DNA from: Odiellus spinosus
Lineage: Eukaryota > Arthropoda > Arachnida > Opiliones > Phalangiidae
Reading direction: 5' to 3'
DNA length: 64,000 nt
NCBI GenBank assembly: GCA_963920705.1
Contig: OY987225.1
Span: 248,001 to 312,000, forward strand
Shown here: in pieces, positions 51,301-63,300 of the stretch
How the letters are laid out: the number at the start of each line of letters is the position of its first letter
Numbering within the stretch: the stretch's first letter is position 1
Notes under the pieces: generated by a model
What the model saw: only the letters and a program-made list of their open reading frames with translations
The model's database searches: none
Told to the model about the DNA's origin: nothing
Position numbers and translations under genes: made by a program

Positions 51301-54300
51301 AAGATGAAGTGGTTCCAATATCGCAAGAAAGTATCAATCAAGTACGAGAAAATGATGGTGAAAAGTCTCCCGAGGGAGAAATCCAAATCCAAGAAACTAC
51401 GGAGGATAATGAATTGGAATCGAGCATTTTTGTCGAGAAAGATGTTAAATCTGTAACAGAAACCATTGTTGAGAATCCAAACGAAAATTCCGCCGCAGAG
51501 GCTCCTGAAGATCTCGAAAAACACGATATATTAGATATTAACACCAAAAATATCTCAATTGAAGCTGAAAGATCAGCATCAAAGATCGCAAACGAGAAAC
51601 AAACTATCGAAGATGCGTTAAAATCTGATTTGAATGTTGAATCACCAGGATCATCGGAAGAAAATGATAACCAGTCGATCGAAGAGTCAAACGTAACGTC
51701 GGAAACAAAGTCGGACGCTGACACTGAAAGATCAGAAGGGAAATCCGTCGAAACGGACGGTAAATCTGATTTCGATGCAAAGTCAGACACAACTGACGTA
51801 AGATCGGAAGGCGATACGGACGCGAGGTCCGAAGTGGACACTGATTCACCGAGTCATAGTAAAAGTAGTACCGACAAAGATAAATCCACAACATCGGAAA
51901 CGGAAGAATCTAGCGAATCAACCGAAGGTACCGAGGATTCCAAAATTGAGGAGACTAAAGTGACGAGAGATTACGATTCCGAAGGCTCGTTAAGAGATTC
52001 TTTAGATACGAAAGTGGATAATGATTTATTCGTCGACGCCGTGGAAGAAAACATAACGCTGGACTCCGACGGTGATATGAAAACTGACTGCGCTTCGAGC
52101 CCCGAAGTGAAATCTGAACCGGACTTTCCGGCTGATCAACCCGTTATTAATGAAAACATGAGTGACGATTCTTTGCGGGTGATAGATTTAAAAAGTGATC
52201 TTGATCCAAAGAAACTCGAAATAGAAGCGCAGTCGCTTCCTCAAGAACCGACACCGGAACTCGAACGAGATACGTTACCTTCTAACGACCCTAGGGAAAG
52301 TGAAATACATAGTATGCTAGGCTCGACTACTAAAAAGAAACGATTAAAATCGGAAAACTCTAAAGAAATGGAAGAAGTTGTTGTGGAAAAAGATGATAAT
52401 CGTAATGACGATGAAAAACCTGTCCTAGAACTTCCAACCGTATCAGGTGCGCTAGAAAAACTAGAAAAAACTGATGAAAATGAGAATAAAACTACAACCG
52501 GCTCGAGTGAACTCGATGAAAACTGTAACAGTGAACAAATAAACGTTGAACCCGAACTAGTTCGCCCGCCTGAAATCATGACGATAGCCGGTTCTATCGA
52601 AAGCAAACCGGTTCAGTTAACCAATGGTCATACCTTACAGGAAGAACTGAGTTCCGATTTGGGTCTAAATAAAAGTGTTGTTTCCGGTGAAGTGGATGGT
52701 TTAAAACTGTCAACGAATAGCAACGAGACTGAGTTTCCAGGCGCTTTGTCCGAGGCTGATGTGGCTCCCTCGAGAAGAGCTCGTAGCGCGACTGCTCCTA
52801 AAAGAGGGTCAACGTGCTCCGCTAGTAACGCGACTCATCGACCCAAATCAGCCTCCTTGTCATCTACTACAAATGGAGCCGCTACTCAAGGAAAATCCAG
52901 TAATGGGCGTCAAGTGTTCACGTCTGGACCAACGAGACCTCCGTTTCGGATACCTGATTTTCGCTGGTCGTTCATTCACCAAAGATTATTGTCTGATCTC
53001 TTATTTTCATTGGAAACAGATATACAAGTCTGGCGAAGGTAAGATCCAATTTTTAAATTAACTCGCCACTATTTAAGAGACTTCGTATCCCGCTTTTATC
53101 CATTCAAATTATTTAAGGGGCGAGGAAATGTGGGTTCGGGAATTTCGACATAAACTGGTTTTAGGGTTTAGGTGTCCAAAAATAGTTTCCAAATGAAGGT
53201 AGTAAAGCAATTTCAACATCCAATCATGGGTTGAAATATAAATAGTTGTGACTTTTGGTTTTTACTGATTTCAAACTGGGTAAATAATGATATTTCCAAC
53301 TAGTATATGTTTGGAGATTTGTCTATAATGAGCTGGTCCAGTTAAATTGGGAAGAATTAGTCATTTGAAAACAGGTTTCCTCTTCCCTTTAGGTGGTACA
53401 ACTTTTTTATACATTGTGTTAAATAACAAATTGTTACTAATTTTTTGACAGTCCAATATGTTTGCTTTAGGCCTATTTTAAGAGTTCGTAATTAAAAAGT
53501 ACATTCAGGTTTTTCTCAAAAATTTTTTGGAGATGTAAGATATCTTGATGTTTTGGAAGCTAGAGCGCGGTGATTTTATAATAAAGTCATTGAGTTCGGA
53601 ATAACGATATCTAGAGTTCCTTTTGCATTTCACTATAATTTAATCTTTCAGAATTTTTATTTCTATTTCTCTTTCAAGTAATAAACTTGGGGTTGCGCAA
53701 ATAGTGAAATAAAATATTAAAGCCCAATTGAAAAACTGAATAGGTCAATATTCGTTTTTAGAAATAATGCTTTTGAATATATTCTGAAACTGATTATTCT
53801 GTCTGTTAAAACTGACAAATAATTGTTCCAAAATCAAATTAAATAATATTTATTTCGCAGCTATGTTGCAGGCAACCACAGAGGTGTAACGTCACAGTTC
53901 GCAAAAATTAAAACATAAATTGTAACATGATCATATTGATCACTAAAATATGGAACATCTTAGTTAAATTTGCAAAGAAAGTTGGAGTAATGAAAGTTTT
54001 TAACATGGTAGCTAACTTGTATAATTCGTTGAGTAGTAGTCGAGACAATAATTTTCCCTTACGGAAAAAAGCTAGTCTGATCTGAAGAGGTCTTCAAGAA
54101 CACTACCCCAAGACCTCTTAAGACTACATTAGACACCCGAAAGACTTCCCCAAGACCTCTTAAGACTAACATTTTTTGGTAAGGGTTTGGTTGTGTCATT
54201 GTCTAAATAGTCTCGTATACTTCTTGACAATGAAGGAATTGAACCTTTTATTTTATTCGTCCATAGATCAGATTTTTGTGATCTATAAGTTGAAGTAGTT

Positions 54301-57300
54301 GATGACACAACCGTTTTCGAAGAATTAATAAATTTTCCTTAAGCCTAATTTTAAGTTTGATTAACAATTTTACAAGAGCTCGAGCAAGAAACATACTCAA
54401 GCTTCGCTTTTTATATAAATAGTTTTTTACGAGCGTAATTAGTTATAGGTTGACCAAAAAAGTGTGATAAATCTGCCGTCTGTATTTTCAACCTCATTTT
54501 AATTCAGTATCCAAATTTACTGGTTACAAAAGGTTATTCAGTCTAATAATAATCGTTTTTTAAACAATAATTCTATTCTTTGCTTTTTGCGCAACCCTAT
54601 GTAAAATTTATCACTGGTAAATGGGCAAGTGCTGATAAAATAGTAATTCGCTTATAAATATAGATGGAATGTTCAACAGCTTTATTGAAGGCGCGTCAGT
54701 CCCCTAACGCCCTTCTATGAGAAGGGGTAGGAAAGAGGAAGTGTATCTTGGTTTCATTATGCGTTTAGCGTACATCCAGATTTAAATAGTCTTATTTCTA
54801 GCATATACAACGATTTGGTGAAGTTATAATGATGCTTCAAATGTCTTGATAGATATTACAAATCCAGTATTTTTCAACGAATGATAAGGCTTAGTCGCGT
54901 AACTAAAGCTAGTGAAGAAAACTTTGGCGCACGTTCGGGCAAACCATATTCCCATTAATGTTTACTCTCTATGGCTTTTAAGGATAGTACAGGCTTAAGT
55001 TCAACACACCGCCTAAAACTAACTTTGATTTAATTTCATTGAAAATATGTATCTTAGCTCAAAATAGAGCTTGAAGCTAAATGAAGGTTGCAAGCATTCA
55101 AGCGAAGCTCTCTTTTCCAAAAAACCAATTTCATAGCTTAAAGGGACCCCAAAGTTGATACAAAGCGGACGACAAAAACGGTACCCATGTATTGTTAAAT
55201 TAATGGGCGGAGCCACATCTATCCAATAGGAATAATTTAAACTCAAGGTCACTGAAACCCCTTTGGGTTTGCTTTCTGTCTTCCCATCACTCACATTGTG
55301 GGCGCGCCGTAATCTCACTATTTGACGGCTCGATTCCTTTACGGTTTTGTCCTCTCCCTTCAGCAACGACATCAAAATGTAAATTCAGCAAAGGCAATGA
55401 AATATGAACTTACGATTGGCTTTGATGGTTGAGCTCTTCCTTGGGCTCGGAGATTGAATACAGTAAAGGCAATATGTTGAACATTCCGTCTATATTTATA
55501 GATGAATTCCTGGTGACTCTTTTGCCCTCTACCGAATAAGTGAAAATCTACTTGCGTCCCAAATTTTTAGCGTTTCGTGTTGATGACAGAAATTTGTTAC
55601 TAAATATCCAGATGTACTCTGAGTACGACCTTAGTAGTATGTAGGATATTTATATTAGACTGGCTTATTTCCATGATGACAAAATTGAGAATTAATCATT
55701 AAGAAACATTAGAACGTGTTTTTATTAAATCTAATATACATGAAGTAGACAACGTTCTAACAAATTTTTGTTTTATCTTTATAGCCACAGCACGAAAACT
55801 GTTATAGATTTTGTAAACAGTAGTGAAAATGTCATATTTGTAATCAATACGGTACATTTGATATCGCAGTTAGCTGATAATATTATAATAGCGTGCGGTG
55901 GATTGTTACCTCTTCTCGCATCGGCAACGTCGCCTAATGTAAGGATAAAACGGTAGCGCTTATAATAGTAGGGAGAATAAAATTTTGCGTTTTTGCAGCA
56001 CGAGCTCGACGCGATAGAGCCCACTCAAGGAATGGCTATTGAGGTGGCTGTAGCGTTCTTGCAACGATTGGTCAGTATGACTGATGTTCTAGTTTTTGCG
56101 TCGTCTCTCAGCTTCAGCGAACTCGAAGCCGAGAAAAATATGTCCAGTGGTGGAATCCTAAGGCAGTGCCTAAGATTAGGTATTTCTTATTAAAACTTAT
56201 AAAGTGCCGTTTTATATTTCCTTGAATATATTTTACCCATCCTTTAACCATTGCATTCCTTTAATAATTAAGGGGAAGTAAGCGGTTAGTTCAGCAATCT
56301 TTGTGTTTTTTTTAACTTGTTACGGAAAACTAAAGCCCACAACAAATGGTTTTAATTATTTAAAGCTAGAATAGTTGAAGTATATGATGAAATAGTAGTC
56401 CTAACTGAAACTCTAAATGAATATTAAAACCTTAATGATTAAACGTAAGACTCTTTTTGTCAGATTTACTCAAATACTCCTAACATGTCCAATTACTATC
56501 GTTTAATTTTTTACCCAATGAATGTTTCTATAAGACGATATGCTAGATGAATTAGTTTATTAAAAGAATAAAGCGCATTTTTGGTAGTTTATGAAGAAAG
56601 GTCGGAAATGTCGCTAACACTATGAAATCGCTCCCTTACGGAAAAAAATTTGTCTGATCTGAAGAGGTCTTCAAGAACACTAAAAAAGTCTTGAGGAAAT
56701 CCTTAAGACTTCCCAAAGACTTATTGACGTAATGGAAGACTTCCCCAAGACCTCCTAAGACTACATAAGACACCCGAAAGACTTCCCCATAACCTCTTTA
56801 GACTAACTTTTTTTGGTAAGGGCTGTGTCTGGAAATCAGCGTCCCAGTTGTAGTACTGGCAATGGTAAAAATAAATATTTAGACTGTAATTAGGCTTATT
56901 GACATCATCTCGTATTTTTTCTTTCAATTTCATTTGTTTAGCGGATAAAAATGGAAATTGAAATATTTTTATGCCTAGTATTATTTCGCAAAACATGGAA
57001 ACCGTTTGCTTATCCCTTAAACGAATAATTTATTCCGATTAATGTCATTGTGTTTTGGGTGAATTTCAGTTTGTACCGCTGCAGTTAGAAACTGTTTAGA
57101 GTGCCGCGAGCGCAGCCGTCCCCAGACTCCTGTTCTTCTTCATCAACAACAACAGCAGCAACATCATAACCATCCACATCAATATCCCCCCAACAGTGGT
57201 CAGCCAACCACAGCTTCATCCTGCCACAATGATCCTGCCCTAGGACGACCGCCCAATCCCATCCATGCCCTAATAGGAGGTGTTCAACCATCTGCTAAAG

Positions 57301-60300
57301 TAAGAAAAAAACATTATCGAAATACAAGTTTTGTTCGCTTAATTAAAGCGTAGTGATGACGCGCGCTGGCATGCTTTGGCTTCTTAGAAGTTCGTGCAAA
57401 ATGTAATATTCTTTATAAAATAAATTAGTTACGTGACTTTTCTCAATGACTGTCAGGGAAATCACTAACATGCCTTGACAAGTACTTGATACGTACCAAG
57501 TCTGATCATAAACTTCATACGTCATATCCTGTTAGTATCGTAAAGTTAATACATAAGGGAGAAGCGTAAAACCTAACGCAATGATACAAATTTACTTCTA
57601 TTTTTGCTAATTAATGAGCGGAACGTTTAAATTTAAGCTTAATCTATTAACACTCTAAGAATATTATTTATTATTAAAAGATTCATGGCGGTTATTAGAA
57701 CTTTTTATTTGTCAGTAGTTTTCGGACCGTGGTCCTTCGTCAGTAAAAAAACTTGGCTGACGAAGGACCATGGTCTGAAAGCTCCCTACAAAGAAAAAGT
57801 TCTAATAACCGCCACGAAGTATCCGTTTTTTAATTAATAATAAATAATATTTATTCACCATGGCAAATAAATTTTCAATTTGTGATCTGGAAGACTAATT
57901 TCGAAGTTAGGTTTATTGGTTATGGCAAAAGGAATTGTACAAAGAAATGTAAATGCGTGGCCACAAAGCGCGCAGAATCTGAATGTAGTTCATTTAAAAA
58001 AAATTTAAGTGAAATTCTTTTTATTTTTATCCCAGAATATCGTAGAAAACCTTGCGGGTCAGAATAGCCCAATTAGAGACCCTGAGAAATTGCTCCAAGA
58101 CATGGATGTAAATCGACTAAGAGCTGTGATATATAGAGATGTGGTAAGCCTTTTAAAAATGTCATTAAATCACCCGAATGGTTGTCTTCTTGCGGATGCG
58201 GTGCGGCAATTATTAACAAATTTATTTTCGGGTTTGTCCTTTAAGGATGAAACTAAACAAGCCCAGTTTCTGGCTCTAGCTGTGGTGTACTTCATTTCTG
58301 TTTTGATGGTCTCAAAATACAGGGATATTTTGGAACCAGTTCCTCTCGCGTCTAACAACGGGAACAACAAACCCCAACAGCAATTACAACATACTAACAA
58401 TCAGATGAACAACCCCGACTCTAGTCGTCGCTCAATCCAAGCTTCTTCTTCCGCTGCCACCTTAAGCGTCACCAATGGGCTAAGAAGTAAAACCATTAAC
58501 GAAAACGGTAAGTTTTCTCGTCCAGTTGTAACTGATCGAAATTGAAGTATCTAAACTAGGGATAGGGTAGGGTCTGGCCTAGACTCCGACGCCGCGAAAA
58601 AAAACACAGCCGCGGCGTGACGGGGTTTTTTTTAGTTTCGGCGGCGGCGCGCTGACTTTTTTCCTTAGGGGCGGCGTAAACCATGAGCGTATCGGCGGCG
58701 GCGTTTATTGGCGTATGACGTTACGTGGTCAGCTCAGGACTGCCATGTCGCGTCTTTCAGCTCTCCCGTGAACGAGCCTGGGCAGAAATTTTACTTTTAC
58801 TTTTACTTTCGTGGTTTCCCACGGACCAACGGTCTCTCATCATGCCTGCGCTGCGTGGCAGTGGCCATTCTACAGCTGCTGACCCCTGTTGGCAGCGAGT
58901 CACGCTCGGCTCTTGAGTCTTACGGATCATGTCGCGCCAAGAATTAACCGGCGGCCGCGGCGCGCCGAAAATATTAGATATCGGCGGCGGCGTCGGAGTC
59001 TAGTCTGGCCACATTTACATTATGATAATAATGCATTTGAACATGGTCTTGGCTCCTAAAGCCGTTTCAATTTTTATGGCAATCTGTATTTTGCCGAAGG
59101 CAACATTAGACACTCCCTTTAACTTTAAAAGGTCTGACGCTAATTTTAAAAACTCATTAACTTTAAACGCGTACAATAATTAATGGCAAATACGGAATTA
59201 AGCGTAACTCTCCGAATTTTCCCTTATATGGTATTGTTTTTAAGTCTTGTTTATTTTAGCCTTATCTTGGCATATGCCTAGGCAATAACTTTAGCATTTC
59301 AATAAGTATTATTCATTTCAACAATATTGATTCCAAGAGACAAGTATTTAGAATATATATAATTAAAAAAGTAACGTAAAATGCCTCAATTAAAATCATC
59401 CATCTCTGTTTTGTCGGAAACAATTTTTATAAACCCAGCTGCTTTTCTCTTCAAAGATGTCTCCAAGTAATTCGGTATCTACCACCAAAAAAAAATTAAG
59501 CGTTGCGAATTTTGAAATGGTTTTAGGAAATTGTCGCCCATTACTTAATAGTTAATTAAAATTATTAGAATATCTCACGAAGACCTTTGATTGGTCTATA
59601 AATAACTTGCCTTTTGACCTCAAATAGGGCGCCACCTAGTATATAGTTTTGGTTACAACTTTTGAGGTTGGTTGTGTACCAGTCTCCTCTGATCTTTTGA
59701 TCTAAGCAGTTCATTTGCTTCTACTATTAAATGTATTAATCTTTAACTATGCGGGTCATTTTGGCCCACATAGAGTTTGGTAGAATAATCCTTAGTATAA
59801 TAATATTAATTAATAAATAATAAGTTAATAAAGAATCTAAGTCTTATGCCACGGACCTTAATTCGAACCAAAACGTCAACAGAACCTTGTCTAAAGTTAG
59901 CATTTTGATACGCACTTTTTGTAGTAAAGTATTGATAAAAAATGGAATGCAGTGAAGAAAGCGCTCTTTAAAAAATTAAAAAGAAAGTTCACATATGGTA
60001 ATTGCAACTCTAGTTAAGCTTTATTCCCAAAGGCATTGTAATGAAAATGAATTGAAATTTCCGTTATTTTGATTAGTACGTGGAATCGGATGTTGAGGCA
60101 ATTATCATTTCCGCATTTGTTCTCATAGTCCAGGGGTGGTTTTTTTTCCAATTTTGCCGTATCAGGCAGCCCAATGGTCATATAATTCCTATAAAATCCT
60201 ATATTTTCAAACGTGTCCTATATTATCCTATATTTCCTTGAAATCTCCTATAAATTCAGGTCAAAAATTTGAACGTTTTGCACGAGCAGGCCCTATTAGC

Positions 60301-63300
60301 TAAGATTTGAATATATGGCTTCTCACAATTCGAGCCAGCGCTACCTAAAGGGGTGGCGAGGAGCTCAACCAAGCTCTTAATGGTTTCAGGCTAGTTCAAT
60401 ATCTAAACAAATTCATTTTTTAAAAGGTATTTTTGCTGAAGTTTGCCCTATAAAATCCCTAACTTTAGATAATTTTCGTCCTATATTATCCTATGAATCC
60501 TAATTTTGTGTCCCGTATAATCCTATATTTTGGGAAAAATAATCCTATATTTCCTATAAGAAATTGAAATTTATGGGAATATCCAATCTACAAACAGAGC
60601 TCCTTCTTGATGGATTTAGTGTTATGGGATCAAAAATCCAAAGGCTTCCCTCTTTTATTTTAAAACTTAGACCTTTTTTGATTCTTTAAAATGACTACAA
60701 TTTCAATTCCATAATTGTTTTTGGAATTTGGCTAGGATCCCTGCCCTAATCTATCTCTACAATCTCTTAGAAAAAAAAAAAACGATTACACCATTGGAAA
60801 GTAGACATTACGTCGATTAATTTAAAATAATAAAATTGATTTGCACCATACTTAATGGGACTCTCGTCAATAGACAAATATTGAACAAAAGTCCAAAAAT
60901 GACCCCTATGTTAAAACGGCCAACACTTTTCTCCGCCACCTCCTCTGCAAAAAATGTTAGGAAGGAAATAATTTATAATAAAATTGACCCACGACACTCG
61001 TAAAGTAACGTGAAAGTATTTGTATTTTTAGACTCAAAAATCTGTATATTTGCTTATTAATTGATCAAGAGTTTCCATTTGGTCTGTAGAACTCCCCGAA
61101 GTTCCTATTTTGTTTCGAAGTTGGTCATTAAACCACATTAATATGGTCCCTAAATCAAGATATTTGACTAATAATATTGAGGATCAACGTCGATTTAGAT
61201 GTCTAGGTGGTGCATCAGGCTTGAGTAACTCCTCAGGAGTGATCCTATAGAATCCTAAAACTCTTATTTAAAAAAATCTAGAACTTTGTAATTTTATTCC
61301 GTAAATTCTCGTAATCTTTTTTGGGAATGGCTGCGAGCGGCGGAAGAAAATCTCTGTCCGCCTCTCTGGAAAGTAGTTCTGGGTAAATCCAATTACTTGT
61401 AATCGAGTAATCAATTGCTTTTAAAAGTAATCGCCAAGATCCGGTAATCGCTTCATGATACCTTTGCATTGTAACTTAGTAACCGACTTTTTTCCATCTT
61501 TAAGTAATAGTTAAAGTAATAGTAAATAGTAATCGCTGAAATTAGTGGGGTAATTGATTACTTAACCCAGTAATTGAAATAAGTAATTGAATCTTTCCAA
61601 GTAATCGGGTCTGCCTAGCGTTATTAGAAGGGTGATAGCGGTTCGGGAAGTAAAATCATTTTGATTTTTTTTTTTGGAGTCACTGTCGCCCGCAACAGTG
61701 TCAATTTACATTTTACATCCGTTGCGAAGGATTTGGTAATTTCAAGAAATTTATCATTCGTTTCTTTATTTTATTTGTAGAAAATTGTAGCCAGTCCAAC
61801 AACTCTCTTGCTCAAGATGGCTCGACAGAGTCTCAAAATTCCTCTCCTTCCAATAATAATGTAAGTTTTTTACCTCATTTATTATTATTTTTTTCAGTAT
61901 TTGATTAGTTTGTAACAGTTCTAATGATAAAGCTATCAATGAGCCGGGGGAACAACCATTAACCTTAATATAAATTTAAATTTACTACGGCTACGATCGT
62001 TCTGTTGTATGGTATTAAAATCTGGATAAATAATGACCAAATTATATAATTAATATAACTGAAGTGAACAGTCGTACTTAATGTTTGACATGTGATGGAA
62101 ATGGATTACGAATAAATTTAAATTATTAAGCCCAATATCTACAAATGGTTAGGTCACACTTAAGCTTGTACGATCGATGGAAACAGATTACCTAACTAAG
62201 CCCATATATATGGCTGGTCTTTGTAAGGTGTGATGACTACGACGGTGAGCTAGAGACTGCTCGACTGTCTTTGAATTTTTTTACGCCCAGTAAATAATAT
62301 TGACTCGCAAAAATACACCTCCCTGGCTAAAAAACAAACATTAAATATTCGGAGCATGGACCAGTCCATTTTTCCAGGGTAGAAAGTGATGGGTGTACAT
62401 GGGTTGGGTTTCCCCATTCGTTTTCTGAATAAGTAGATGACTCATTAACGATTTGTAGCATCAGATGACGGGAACAGTTACAAGTTTCATTTCAAAGAAT
62501 GAATTAAAACTAGGGTTTTCCGATTCTGTAAATTAAGTGTTATGGTGGCTTAGGAAAAATGGAATCAGCATAGTTTTATGACACTCCTAACATTACTTAC
62601 CTCGACTTTAGAGGTTATCTTATCTAGCTTGGAGTTCCCCACAAAACAGACAAACGTACCTGCTTAATTTTATGTTTTTATATATATTTAAAGTTAATTT
62701 CTCTGTATTTACTTAAGCCTAGCTTGGTAATACTTTTGCGTGTAGAACCACAGCCAAGTGTTAGTTAAGAACCCTAGAATCTAGATGATTCTAGATTACA
62801 GCGTTTAATAGTTTTAAACTGATTAATCAGCAGGTGTCACCCGAAGAAATCATCAGTGCTTTAAAGACTGAGGAGTCCTCAATGTCCAGTCACGGTAGCG
62901 GCCACGTCGGTGACACCATTAACATTAATATTAATATAAACGACGAGAACCTCTCGAGACTGGCTACTCAGGCTTACGACCCAGCCACGCCTCGCATTGA
63001 AACGATTCTAGACACTCCGGCTCTTCCTATCATTCCAAAAGCGATGTCGATAGAAGCCGTCAACTTAGGAACCCATAACGGACTGGGACAAGCGGATGAA
63101 GTTGAATCGCAACTTCATCACGACCCAAACACGGCGTTGGATACCGTGCTGCGACACACGCACCATCCCATGCACCATCATCATATCGCGTCGTCCCATT
63201 TCCATCATCCGGGCCATCATCGCCCCGATGGTTTAAGGCTGTCTTTGAGCGCCACTGACGGTTTCTCGTCACTCGCTCCTTCTTCCAGAGAAGCTACCTT

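Larger units (their letters stand above)
58508..61780. other. NBEA: NBEA intron 27, 3.3 kb
   Basis: It contains a CG-rich inverted-repeat element (58570-59009), the second copy of the 300-bp repeat (59577-59882), a TCCTATATTATCC-rich repeat (about 60175-60560) and a GTAATTGATTACTT-rich low-complexity repeat (about 61385-61610). No exon was recognised. Confidence 0.65.

Noticed and set aside
51338..51841. 167-codon ORF on the minus strand
   Set aside because: It is the antisense shadow of the Ser/Glu/Asp-rich NBEA linker exon; serine-rich antisense frames of such codons stay open by composition.
52241..52606. 121-codon minus-strand ORF rich in Ser and Phe
   Set aside because: Also an antisense shadow of NBEA exon 22.
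55019..55375. 118-codon minus-strand ORF in NBEA intron 22
   Set aside because: No recognised motif, splice signals or repeat relation; length is possible by chance.
58708..58947. 79-codon ORF in the CG-rich element
   Set aside because: Stop-poor because of its CG-rich composition; a second overlapping frame is equally open.
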